Positions 39,064 to 47,500 of a stretch of 47,500 nt of DNA are shown here, piece after piece. Numbering within the stretch: position 1 is the first letter of the stretch; each line of letters starts with the position of its first letter. The position numbers were made by a program, and so were the translations under genes. The stretch lies in assembly GCA_963575745.1 (NCBI GenBank), contig CAUYUJ010016305.1, positions 1 through 47,500 on the forward strand, in the 5' to 3' direction. The stretch comes from Prorocentrum cordatum (taxonomy: Eukaryota; Sar; Dinophyceae; Prorocentrales; Prorocentraceae). The notes below the pieces were generated by a model. The model was not told where the DNA came from, did not search any database, and saw only the letters and a list, made by a program, of their open reading frames with translations.

Positions 39064-41532
39064 ACGCCTGCGCACAAAGGCCGTGAAAAGCTCGAAATGA
39101 GATGGGAAAGTGGGGTGTTTTTGGGAATTAACGAGAAGAGTCAGGAGCTCATCATTGGAACACCGAACGGAGCGATCAAGGCGCACGGGTTCAAACGAAA
39201 GGGAAGTGAAGCGGAAATATGGAATATGAACGAAATCACTGAGATGAAGGGGTTACCTTGGCAGCCTGACCCCAACGCGGCAGGACTGGAGTTACAGTCT
39301 AGAATTATGGTCCCCATGGACTTGCCAGAGCAAGAGTTAACGGCGCCTGAGACGAAGCCGCTGATTGCGCGAGGAATAGCCGTAAAGAAGCACGAATATC
39401 TGAAAATGGGACCGACGCCGGGATGTTACGGGTGTAAATGCCGAGTTAGAGGCGACAAAGAGCATAAACCACATAATGCTGATTGCAGAGCTCGCGTGAT
39501 CGAGTGGTTACAAAGACAAGAAAGCCCAAACATACAAGCAAGGTTAGCCTCGGCCCAACTGAGACTCGAAGGTAAAAGCCGTGCGTCTGAAAGTCAAGAT
39601 CAGGAATCAGAGAGTCAAGCGAAGAGACCGAAACTTGACGCACCACCCCCGCCGAGCGCCACAGCTGAGGATGCAAAAGATGAGTGGGTGATACAAGGAA
39701 ACAAAGTTATCTGTCAACACAGGCGACCAAGAAGAGAGTTAGCCTTTCCCACCAATGGTGGATGCCCTGTCGATTGGGGGAAACTTAAACCCAGGAGATT
39801 TACCCATGCCATTCTAAACGACAGCGGTGAAATACGTGAGCATGAAGATGCTTGGTACGGCAAAGAGGGAGATGATCAAACATGGACAATGGGAAACCCC
39901 TTTAACGGTTACTGGACCGGGTGGACCGAGTTTGAAATTGAAGATGAAGAAATGAAGGGCCCACCAAGTGAACCGATTAAACGGAAAGCAGATGGTGACC
40001 ACGACGAAGAAGATCAGCAGGCTTCTCAGCATCGCCAACTTAACCCGGAACAAGATGAAGATATGTCAGAAGTAAACGATTTCAGATTGGGACTTAACAT
40101 GCTGGGATTTGACTCTGAGCTGGTTGAGTGGTTGATGAGCGGGGAGTTGGACGTCGTGCATCAGTTAAACGAAGTCAGGAGGGCCGCCAAGCTTCACGGC
40201 GCGAATCAACATGAAACTCAGGCGCACGTAACCGAGGCATATTCGCCAGTAAGGGTTACGGGCATGGCAGAGAAAATGGGATTGATACCTGGGTTAGCAA
40301 TGGACTTAACAACGTGCGACCAACATGGTAACTCATGGGACTTTAACGCGCCAGCCATGCGAGCGAACGCAAAACAGATAGTTAAGGCCAAGTCAGCCCT
40401 GTTACTAGTGGTGGGTCCCATGTGGGCAGCTTTCAGCAGACTCCAAGCGTTTAACTTCAAAAGATTAGGTGCTGACCGAGTAAAACAAATGTTGGACTAC
40501 GGGATCAAGCACCTAACATTTGCGATGGAGCTTTGTGAAATTCAACGGCGAAATGGGTTATACTTTCTGTTTGAACATCCCGCGGGTGCGACCAGTTGGA
40601 GTACATCAACAGTACAACGTTTGCTCAGAGGCAAAGATGTTAAATTTTACAATGGAGACTTATGCTGTTACGATTTGAAGCAGATGGTCAAAGGTGATGA
40701 GATGTTCATTAACAAACCAACCGAGTTCATGACAAACAGCCCGGCCATAGGCCGTGAGTTAAGTTGGAGGCGCAAGGGGCAACACCGACACATGGAGTTA
40801 ACTGGTGGCGGAAGGACTCACCGATCAGAAGTTTATCCAGACAAGTTGCGCCGAGCGATGTTGAAGGGACTTGTGGAACAAATGAAGATTGACGGACGTC
40901 AAGGAGGTACATTTAAAGAGGGGGAAACGGCAAATATGGAAGTTGACGAAGAGGAGCAAAGTGAAATGCAGATAAACGAAACTAACTGGGCATGTGGCCA
41001 TGCGGACCAAGACAGAAAGCACAAGCACCAGTTAATATGGACGAGAAAAGACTATCGAACCAAAAGATTGATGTTACCAGGACCAAGTGGACCACAATGG
41101 AGCTCATGTGTTAGGAGACTTACCGTTGACTTGGACACTGGGAAAGTTATCGAAGACAGGTCCGTGAACGAGATCACGGGCAGAGAAAGGAGGAGAATGC
41201 TCAAGAAGGGACCGGTTAACATGTCTACCACCTTTACATATGAAGTTGTTGGCGAGACTGCCCCACACAAGTGGAAGTGCAGTGCATGTGAACATGAGGG
41301 CTGGCTCAAAACGCCCAGTGCCTGTGCAGCGTGTGAAAAGGTTGGCACAGTTAAACCTCTGCCCATGAATATGATTAACGTCGTTCACAAGGAGAATGGA
41401 GAGATAATCCAAGCATGGGACGATGTTACAGGAAACGAACTTGATCCTAAACTAACAATGAAAGCGCGTCAGGAAGAGATGGAGCAGTTTAGAAACCGCA
41501 AAGTTTACGAGAAAGTGAAAGAAGAAGCGTGA
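39064..41532 (+). CDS. copia Pol spacer with methyltransferase-like block
   Basis: It follows the TAG at 39061-39063 in frame. The first part ends the integrase (WESGVFLGINEKSQELIIGT). A Cys/His segment CYGCKCRVRGDKEHKPHNADC lies at about 39424-39486. An acidic linker follows, then a folded region at about 40300-40890 with VVGPMWAAFSRLQ, YFLFEHPAGATSWS, GDLCCYDL, TEFMTNSP and HRHMELTGG. This resembles a block frequent in dinoflagellate copia polyproteins whose SPMC/PPC-like motif recalls motif IV of C5 DNA methyltransferases; here the Cys position is Trp, so catalysis is doubtful. A four-Cys segment (CSACEHEGWLKTPSACAAC) lies near 41280. TGA at 41530-41532 interrupts before the reverse transcriptase. 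Confidence 0.7.
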   Translation, partial: TPAHKGREKLEMRWESGVFLGINEKSQELIIGTPNGAIKAHGFKRKGSEAEIWNMNEITEMKGLPWQPDPNAAGLELQSRIMVPMDLPEQELTAPETKPLIARGIAVKKHEYLKMGPTPGCYGCKCRVRGDKEHKPHNADCRARVIEWLQRQESPNIQARLASAQLRLEGKSRASESQDQESESQAKRPKLDAPPPPSATAEDAKDEWVIQGNKVICQHRRPRRELAFPTNGGCPVDWGKLKPRRFTHAILNDSGEIREHEDAWYGKEGDDQTWTMGNPFNGYWTGWTEFEIEDEEMKGPPSEPIKRKADGDHDEEDQQASQHRQLNPEQDEDMSEVNDFRLGLNMLGFDSELVEWLMSGELDVVHQLNEVRRAAKLHGANQHETQAHVTEAYSPVRVTGMAEKMGLIPGLAMDLTTCDQHGNSWDFNAPAMRANAKQIVKAKSALLLVVGPMWAAFSRLQAFNFKRLGADRVKQMLDYGIKHLTFAMELCEIQRRNGLYFLFEHPAGATSWSTSTVQRLLRGKDVKFYNGDLCCYDLKQMVKGDEMFINKPTEFMTNSPAIGRELSWRRKGQHRHMELTGGGRTHRSEVYPDKLRRAMLKGLVEQMKIDGRQGGTFKEGETANMEVDEEEQSEMQINETNWACGHADQDRKHKHQLIWTRKDYRTKRLMLPGPSGPQWSSCVRRLTVDLDTGKVIEDRSVNEITGRERRRMLKKGPVNMSTTFTYEVVGETAPHKWKCSACEHEGWLKTPSACAACEKVGTVKPLPMNMINVVHKENGEIIQAWDDVTGNELDPKLTMKARQEEMEQFRNRKVYEKVKEEA

Positions 41533-42975
41533 TGGCAAGTTACGGGGAAGGCACCCATTGGAACCAGATGGATAGATATTAACAAAGGAGATGAGTTAAG
41601 CCCTGACCACAGGTCAAGGCTAGTGGCCCAACAAGTTAAATACAACTCCAAAGAAAAGTATATATTTGCGGCTACGCCCCCACTGGAAGCACAGAAGCTA
41701 CTCTTCTCAATGGCGGTTACCGAAGGAGTGGGATTTAAGAAAGGCGAGCGCGAGAAAGGATTAAAGCTGGCATTCATTGACATTAAACGAGCTTACTTTT
41801 ACGCTCCTGCAAAGAAAGACATATTTATCAGGCTACCGGACGAGGATTACGAGCCGGGCATGTGTGGAAAGTTACTGAAGTCAATGTATGGAACAAGAGA
41901 TGCGGCAAGCAACTGGGAAGACTGTTACATGGACTTTGCCATTAAAGTTGGGTTCAAGAGTGGAGTTGCGTCGCCGTGCGTGTCTAAGCACGAGACCCGA
42001 GCCCTATGGTTAACGGTCCATGGGGATGACTTTACTCTACTAGGTGGTGACCTTGACCTCGATTGGTTTGAAAATGAGATAAAGGAGGAGTTTGAGGTAA
42101 AAGTGAGAGGGCGACTTGGACCGGGGGAGGAAGACATGAAGGCGATCAGGATTCTTAACAGGATTTTGGAGTGGACTGAGGAAGGATTGAGATATGAGGC
42201 TGATCAAAGGCATGCGGAAATAATTGCGACAGAGCTTGAACTTGAGGGAGTAAAAGTGAGGACTGAGGTGCCAGGTGAACGCATTCCAGTTGAGGAGGGA
42301 GACGAGGTAGAACTTTCGCCCAGCATGACTAAGCGATACCAGGCATTAACGGCGAGAGCGAATTATTTAGCTCAAGACAGATCGGACATACAGTATTCAG
42401 TAAAAGAACTTGCTAGGACCATGTCAAAGCCAAGTATGGGTTCGTGGAAAGGTCTAGTCAAGCTGGGAAAGTATTTGAAGTATCACAGCAGAAGCAGTTA
42501 CGTGTATCAGCATCAAGAACAGCCTCGAGAGTTGACGATTTGGACGGACACAGATTACGCAGGATGTAAACGAACTAGGAAGTCTACGAGTGGAGGAGTA
42601 GTGATGTGGGGTAAACACCTTATAAAATCTTGGAGCACAACTCAAAGTGTAATTGCATTATCGTCAGGGGAAGCAGAGTATTACGGGCTTGTGAAAGGAG
42701 GATCAGTCGGACTGGGACTTCAGGCAGTGTTGAGGGATTTTAACTTGGAAGTTGAGATCACCTTGAAAAGTGATGCCACGGCTGCAATCGCAATTGCGAG
42801 TAGACGAGGTTTAGGAAAAGTATGTCAACTGTGGCTGCAGCAGAAGGCAAAGGAGGGAGTGATTCGAATTGCGAAAGTAGGTACACATGAGAACGTAGCA
42901 GATGCATTAACCAAGTATGTCAGTCGTGAAAGTATGAGCACACACACCTGCTTAACACAAACCAAAGCGCATTAA
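41533..42975 (+). CDS. copia reverse transcriptase + RNase H
   Basis: In the frame of the preceding block after TGA 41530-41532: APIGTRWIDINKGDELSPDH starts the RT; motif A is FIDIKRAYFYAP, then LLKSMYGTRDAASNW, and motif C is LTVHGDDFTLLG (about 42010-42045), with HGDD in place of the usual YVDD. RNase H follows with WTDTDYAGC, TSGGVVMWG, SSGEAEYYG, KSDATAAIAIA and HENVADALTK, carrying the catalytic D-E-D-D. Stop TAA 42973-42975. It copies element RNA into cDNA and removes the RNA strand. Confidence 0.92.
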   Translation, partial: WQVTGKAPIGTRWIDINKGDELSPDHRSRLVAQQVKYNSKEKYIFAATPPLEAQKLLFSMAVTEGVGFKKGEREKGLKLAFIDIKRAYFYAPAKKDIFIRLPDEDYEPGMCGKLLKSMYGTRDAASNWEDCYMDFAIKVGFKSGVASPCVSKHETRALWLTVHGDDFTLLGGDLDLDWFENEIKEEFEVKVRGRLGPGEEDMKAIRILNRILEWTEEGLRYEADQRHAEIIATELELEGVKVRTEVPGERIPVEEGDEVELSPSMTKRYQALTARANYLAQDRSDIQYSVKELARTMSKPSMGSWKGLVKLGKYLKYHSRSSYVYQHQEQPRELTIWTDTDYAGCKRTRKSTSGGVVMWGKHLIKSWSTTQSVIALSSGEAEYYGLVKGGSVGLGLQAVLRDFNLEVEITLKSDATAAIAIASRRGLGKVCQLWLQQKAKEGVIRIAKVGTHENVADALTKYVSRESMSTHTCLTQTKAH

Positions 42976-43100
42976 CAGGTCGGCACAGCCTTGCGCCGGC
43001 CACCGAGTGTTGACATCCGCAGCTCATTTCTGTCAAGCAAGCTGTCTTGATTAAGGCTTCCTCCATCCATTACCTCTTTCCCTCGAGCGTGAACGAAAGC

Positions 43101-45497
43101 ATGGCGGACCATCAAGTCAACGTCACGATCAACGGCGCGGCGGTCGACCAGAGCCCGCCTGGGGCAGGACCGGTTACGCGCGAGAACCTCAGTCGCCGCG
43201 TCGACGATATCGTCAACGTGGCTCATGCGTTCACCGTGACCCTCACCAACATGGCCATTAACTTCCACGGGGCCTATGACAAGCACGTTGACGAGATGCA
43301 GAGGGTTGCCGATGATATGGCGCGGAGGATCGTTGACTTAACGCAACAGAACACCGCGTTGGTTCACGCCAATGACGATGTCAACGAGAACCTCAAGAGG
43401 GCGCAGGACGAGGTTAACAACCTTGCGGCGATGGTGACAGAGTTGAACATCAAGAATCGCGACTCGGAGGTTCACACGGCGGAGAATGCAACCAAGTACC
43501 GGCGCATTAACGAAAATATCGGTTGCCTCTTGAATACCGCCAGGCGCCCTACCGAGAATATCACGCCCCTGCAGGACCTCGAAGGTAAACGTGATGCGGC
43601 GCTACGTATGCTAGGGGGAGTTACCGAGAGGCTTGAGGGTTTGCAGAAGTTCTTGGGTGACCCGATCAACTCCTCGGTTACCGATATTCCGCAGGCGCCG
43701 CCGCCGCTACCTGGGTCGCCCCCGACGGCAGCACCCGCCAAGGCGCCGCCCGTTGCCGCCGCCGCGGCAGCCGGGCCCATGGCCACGGGCGCGCCCCCAG
43801 CGCAGCAGGTTAACGTGGCTCCGCCAGGCAAGGCTCCCCCTACTCAGGACCTGGCCGGCGCAACCGCTAATGCCGGGGGGAGTCGGCGGTCCGTGTCACC
43901 GAACAAGATTCAAGCGTCACCGTTGAGCCGGCAGGGCGGTGAAGAGCCACAGCCTGTTTACGAGCGGGCGCCGAAGGCCATGCGTGAACGTCAACGGGAG
44001 CTGGGGGAGTTGATGCAGATAGGCATGAAGATGGACGAGGATCGAACAGTTGGTGGTCAACGTGATGAGGCGCCAAAGGATCCTGCCCCCGTCGCGAACG
44101 CGAGGCCGGCCAAGCCGCCCCCTCCGGGACTCGGCGAGTCCAGAGCGGCAAGCAGCGTTACCGGCGTGAAGCCCCCGCCTCCAGAGCCCAAGAGGTTACC
44201 GATCCAGCACATCCCGCCACCGCAGCCTCAAGTCGTTAACCGCGCGACTGATCAGGTTGAGGGGCACTCCAGGACCGTCGCCAAGGACACCACTTACCGC
44301 CCGCTGTACCACGTCAACGGTCGCATGTCCATGCTGAACAACAGGAGCGACGACTACGACGTTAACTTTCGGGCGGAACCTGATCCCAGGGAGGTGGTAG
44401 CCTTAACGATGAAGACACGTGATAACTGGCGCAGGTTTGAGGGTAACTTCGTCGGGCACGTGGCGAAGGCGGGGTTAACGACCCCTGGCGGCAGGTCCAT
44501 TCAGGGCAACACCTGGCGGGAGCTTAACGAGTACGAGGACGTGTTCGTTGACATCTTCGGCCAACACGCTTACGGTTTCATCGGCTATGCCGTGTTGAAA
44601 GGTCCGATCAGCTGGAGGTCTCAGTTAACGGACAAAGAGTTGGCCAAGCATGATGAATGGGTTGACGCGGTTGGGCACGTGCAGTCCCTATTTGACGATG
44701 ACTACGTGCCACCGCTCTACCTTAACGAGCTTCACTCATCGTGGCTTGAGCACCACAGTTGCCCGGACACGCAAGTGTACGTCAACAAGGTGCCGGAGAT
44801 GAGCGAGAAGCAGCTTAACGGCCTCCTCTTACCGTGGGCAGGAATGCTGCCCCACGGCAACCCCACCGTGATCTCCGTTAAGCACCTGGTGGAGGACACC
44901 CATGGGCCGCACGGTTACATCTCGACTGGAGTTACCGTGATTCGCTTTGCGACGCCCGATCTCGCCAGGCTTTACTGCCGTTACATGAACGGGCTCCAGG
45001 TGCATTGCCGTAACTACTTCATCGACGACTTCGAGGTCAGGAGCACCGCGGAGTTAAAGGGCAGTATCAGCAAGCCTCCAGTCTACTGGCACCAGACCAT
45101 CTTGGAAGTTGCCCTTAACGATCAGGGATCCATGAGGGCACTTTACCGTGATAGTTGGCCTGCCGATCATGTCACCGAGCGTATAAGCGATCACCGTGAG
45201 AAGCTTTGCTGGTTTGGCTGGTTACCGTGCGACGACTTCCCCAACTGGCTTACCGATCCGGCCTGGACTGTGAAACCGTTTACCGGCGCTGCGGTCGAAG
45301 AGCACCTCCGTAACAATCCAGGCGGTGGGCCTCTGTTAAAGGCTCCCCACGCCAGTTACTGGAGAGCCATCGGCACTTACCACAACATCGTTGACGGCTC
45401 AATTAAGAGCCACGATGAGGGGTGCTGGCTTGACGACGAGGAGCGCATTAACGCGTACATGGACAACGACTACTACAGCCCGATGCAGGGCCCTTAA
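43101..45497 (+). CDS. Extra 3' ORF: coiled coil, Pro-rich linker, RRM-like domain
   Basis: An intact ORF of 798 codons lies between RNase H and the right LTR; ATG 43101 in AGCATGGCGG is preferred to 43047 because MADHQVNVTINGA begins the protein-like part. Residues ~30-160 are coiled coil (DEMQRVADDMARRIVDLTQQ), ~200-400 Pro/Ala-rich, the rest globular. Around 44765-45035 QVYVNKVPEMSEKQLNGLLL, VISVKHLVED and STGVTVIRFATPDLARLYCR follow the b1-a1-b2-b3-a2 order of an RRM, with VYVNKVP and VTVIRF at the RNP2 and RNP1 positions. No signal peptide or membrane segment, so it is not envelope-like. It may bind element RNA or be a captured host gene. Stop TAA 45495-45497. Confidence 0.8.
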   Translation: MADHQVNVTINGAAVDQSPPGAGPVTRENLSRRVDDIVNVAHAFTVTLTNMAINFHGAYDKHVDEMQRVADDMARRIVDLTQQNTALVHANDDVNENLKRAQDEVNNLAAMVTELNIKNRDSEVHTAENATKYRRINENIGCLLNTARRPTENITPLQDLEGKRDAALRMLGGVTERLEGLQKFLGDPINSSVTDIPQAPPPLPGSPPTAAPAKAPPVAAAAAAGPMATGAPPAQQVNVAPPGKAPPTQDLAGATANAGGSRRSVSPNKIQASPLSRQGGEEPQPVYERAPKAMRERQRELGELMQIGMKMDEDRTVGGQRDEAPKDPAPVANARPAKPPPPGLGESRAASSVTGVKPPPPEPKRLPIQHIPPPQPQVVNRATDQVEGHSRTVAKDTTYRPLYHVNGRMSMLNNRSDDYDVNFRAEPDPREVVALTMKTRDNWRRFEGNFVGHVAKAGLTTPGGRSIQGNTWRELNEYEDVFVDIFGQHAYGFIGYAVLKGPISWRSQLTDKELAKHDEWVDAVGHVQSLFDDDYVPPLYLNELHSSWLEHHSCPDTQVYVNKVPEMSEKQLNGLLLPWAGMLPHGNPTVISVKHLVEDTHGPHGYISTGVTVIRFATPDLARLYCRYMNGLQVHCRNYFIDDFEVRSTAELKGSISKPPVYWHQTILEVALNDQGSMRALYRDSWPADHVTERISDHREKLCWFGWLPCDDFPNWLTDPAWTVKPFTGAAVEEHLRNNPGGGPLLKAPHASYWRAIGTYHNIVDGSIKSHDEGCWLDDEERINAYMDNDYYSPMQGP

Positions 45498-46027
45498 CAG
45501 GGTGTCGTCCTACACCGCAGCCGGCGTGGGCCATCGCGGGCTACCGAGGTCGAGGGGTTCGCGAGCCCCGTCGGCGAGGCGCCCGCGCCGTCCGTGAAAG
45601 ATGGCGGGCAGTCAGCATGCTGCAGTTCACGCTCTTCCTCATCTCCCCTCTTAACTTGGCTTAACGATCGAGTAACGGCAGCTTGTTGAGCTGAGTTTGT
45701 TTGCATGCGCATCTCTTGTTGTTGCCGCAGGTATTGGCGAATAAAAAGCGAAAGCCATCAAAATCATCCAAATGCTAGCCTGCTGTGTAAACTTTAGATG
45801 CTTCGTTTGAACTTGCGACAGTAAAAGCGTTTACTCGAGCTCAGGTTACATGTGTGAGAAACTTGGTGCTCGTAAACGCCGTCACGAGACATTTCGAATT
45901 CAACAGTGCGATGAAGAGACTAGAGACTTAACGTCATTTGCGTGCGACGTTTTGTATAGCTTGACCTGTTTTCGCGATTGTTGACGCCTCCCCGTCAGCC
46001 TATACGGACTAGCGTCCGATGGGGGGG
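45498..46027. other. 3' untranslated part of the copia element and polypurine run
   Basis: Non-coding, still carrying TTAAC words (about 45651, 45661). It ends in seven G (46021-46027) directly before TGTTAACATG of the right LTR, the expected place of the polypurine tract that primes plus-strand synthesis. Confidence 0.65.
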
Positions 46028-46201
46028 TGTTAACATGTAAGCATTCAGGTGACTGGGGAGTGAAGGTGCCCCCGTTACCTTTGGCTCAAGCATTTAACGG
46101 CTGAAGCTACCGAGACTTGCTTCGCCGTGCCGAGGTAAAAGATGACCGATCGTCATCGCTGTCACCGAGCTCCCGCGCAGAACTCTCCTCGGGGTTTTGC
46201 A
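46028..46201 (+). repeat. Right LTR
   Basis: 174 bp, TGTTAACATG...GTTTTGCA. It differs from the left LTR at eight positions and one A deletion. The SL-like word is at 46080-46090, preceded by CCGTTACC, making the SL resemblance longer here. Confidence 0.95.
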
Positions 46202-46720
46202 GGGGGGGGGGGGGGGGGGAGGGAGGAGGAGGAAGAAAAGGAGGCGGAAGAGGAAGGAAGAGGAAACAAGAGAGCGAAGAGAAAGAAGAGGATAAAGAGA
46301 AGAAAAAGGCGAGGAGGAGGAGGAGGAGGAGGATGACGAGGAGGAGGAGGATGAATGAGAAGAGGAGGAGGAGGAGGAAGAGAGGAAAGGAGGAGGAACA
46401 GGAAGAGGAGGAAGAAGAGGACGAGAAGGAGGAGCAGGAAAGGGGGGAGGAGGAGAGGTGGAGGAGGAGCAAGAGGAGGAGGCGAAGGAAAAGGAGAAGG
46501 AAGAGCAGGAGGAGGAGGAGAGTGAAAGAGGAGGAGGAAAAGGAGGAGGAGGAGGACAACGAGGAGGAGGAGGAGGATAATGAAAAAAAATGAGCGGGAA
46601 GAGGAGGGGGAAGAGGAGAAGAAAGGAGGAGGAGAAGGAGGAGCAGCAGCAGAGGGAGGAGGAGGAGGAGGAAGAAGAAGAGGAGGAGGAGGAGGAGGAG
46701 GAGGAGGAAGAGGAGTAGCG
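46202..46720. repeat. GGA tract, right half of the copia target
   Basis: It starts with 18 G, then GGA/GAAGAGG repeats for about 500 bp. It is the continuation of the tract at 35300-35393, separated by the insertion. Glu/Arg and Ser/Leu ORFs are spurious. Confidence 0.85.
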
Positions 46721-47500
46721 GGAGCGAGGGCGCGCGCCTGCGCCGTCCGCAGGGCCCCGCGGCCCCTGCCGTGCCGAAGTTGGCGCTGGGGGGCGCGCCG
46801 AAGTTGGCTGTGCCCAAGCTGGCGCTGGGCGCGCTGCAGCTCGGAGGCGCCCGCGGTGCGGCACGGCGCTCCCTTCGGCTCAGACCCCCTCGGGTCGTGA
46901 GCGAATCACGACGGACAGGTTTCCGCTTCTTTCGGCCTTTGGGGGGCTTCGCGGTCCTCGGCACCGTCAGAAAACGATTGAGGATGAAACACAGGTCCCA
47001 GGGAATGGGGGCAGGCCTCTGGGGGTCGACGTTTCAAACAAATACTGATGCTGGGGGTCTGGGCCTCGCCCGCTGGAGGAGGATTATTGTGCTGGTCTTG
47101 CTATGTTCGCCCCTCTCCCTCCCTCCCCCGGAGCCGTCCTCTCGCTCTCCTCTCCTCCTCTCCTCCCTCCCTTCTCTCTCCTCTCGCTCTCCTCCCCTCC
47201 TCCCTTCGCGCTTGTGACACAGGGCGAACGCGGGGGCAAACCGACAGAAACACGCTGCACGCACAAGCACAAACTGTCATAAATGTCTCTCGTCTCCTCC
47301 CCAATTCTCCCTCCCGCATCCTCCCTCTCTCCCGCTCCATCTCCTTCAGGACGGAGGAGAAGTGGAGAAATGAAAAAAGGAGGAGGAGGAGGAGGACGAG
47401 AAAAAGGAGGAGGAGGAGGAGGACAAGGAGGAGGAGGAGGAAGAGGAGGACCCCCCCTCCCACCCACCCCCCTCTTCCTCCTGACCCCCTGACCCCCTGA
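46721..47500. other. GC-rich end of window; possible exon and more tracts
   Basis: 46765-46850 has a short internal repeat (GCCGAAGTTGGC and CAAGCTGGCGCTGG), read in one frame as repeated PKLALG. A TCC tract lies at 47110-47205 and a GGA tract at 47375-47445. The open frame at 46771-47217 could be an exon but shows no domain. Confidence 0.4.

Larger units (their letters stand above)
35394..46201 (+). mobile_element. Ty1/copia LTR retrotransposon with an extra 3' ORF
   Basis: The element is 10,808 bp with LTRs at both ends (TG...CA), a primer-binding site next to the left LTR and a run of seven G before the right LTR. The order Gag - protease - integrase - (spacer) - reverse transcriptase - RNase H defines Ty1/copia. 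Flanking GGGGG on both sides may be a 5-bp target duplication but lies in G-rich DNA. LTRs differ at eight substitutions (seven transitions) and one indel in about 174 bp. Gag-Pol has several in-frame stops and frame changes, so this copy is unlikely to move on its own; the 3' ORF is intact. Internal DNA is strongly enriched in TTAAC and TTACC. Confidence 0.95.

Noticed and set aside
43101-45497. Envelope-like protein in the 3' position of the copia element
   Set aside because: No signal peptide, no hydrophobic membrane segment; coiled-coil and RRM-like features fit better.

Overview
The window looks like nuclear DNA of a dinoflagellate. The grounds are: very high and patchy GC, long GGA/TCC purine-pyrimidine tracts, exons that begin after CAG and sometimes end at GC instead of GT, gene families I know only from dinoflagellates, and a Ty1/copia element whose LTRs carry an 11-base match to the 3' end of the dinoflagellate spliced leader. 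No bacterial gene, rRNA, tRNA or CRISPR was recognised.

Left half (1-26 kb). A tandem array of ~86-bp units fills 78-975. A plus-strand multi-exon gene of unknown function then runs from about 2.8 kb (perhaps 2.24 kb) to 25.8 kb. Exons at 2806-3219, 4372-~5100 and ~5265-6160 form its first part; exons at 23526-24263 and 24700-25811 form its last part. Reading phases agree across the inferred 17.4-kb GT-AG intron (6161-23525). That intron holds a long LINE-type retroelement (about 6.56-15.78 kb, 424-bp poly-T tract in ORF1), a second copy of the 86-bp array (16985-17335), a small antisense gene with two short introns (17402-18535), a 69-bp almost perfect palindrome (18687-18755), an array of ~330-bp units each able to fold back (18760-21190), and an alternating CG-rich block.

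Middle (26-35 kb). Here lie a CA microsatellite, a GC-rich coding stretch (27317-27990), minisatellites, exon-like pieces at 28885-29090 and 29940-31234, and a decayed member of a dinoflagellate multi-copy family with the motif DEVTPGN (32373-34440).

Right part (35-47.5 kb). A complete Ty1/copia element (35394-46201) sits in a GGA tract with matching 174/175-bp LTRs, a tRNA-iMet-like primer site, a G-run before the 3' LTR and a possible GGGGG target duplication. It encodes Gag, protease, integrase, a long spacer with a methyltransferase-like block, reverse transcriptase and RNase H, all broken by stops and frameshifts. An intact extra ORF (43101-45497) follows, predicted to contain a coiled coil, a proline-rich linker and an RRM-like fold. 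This unusual element and the nested giant intron are the main points of interest. Family assignments are from reading the sequence and memory; no database search was run.
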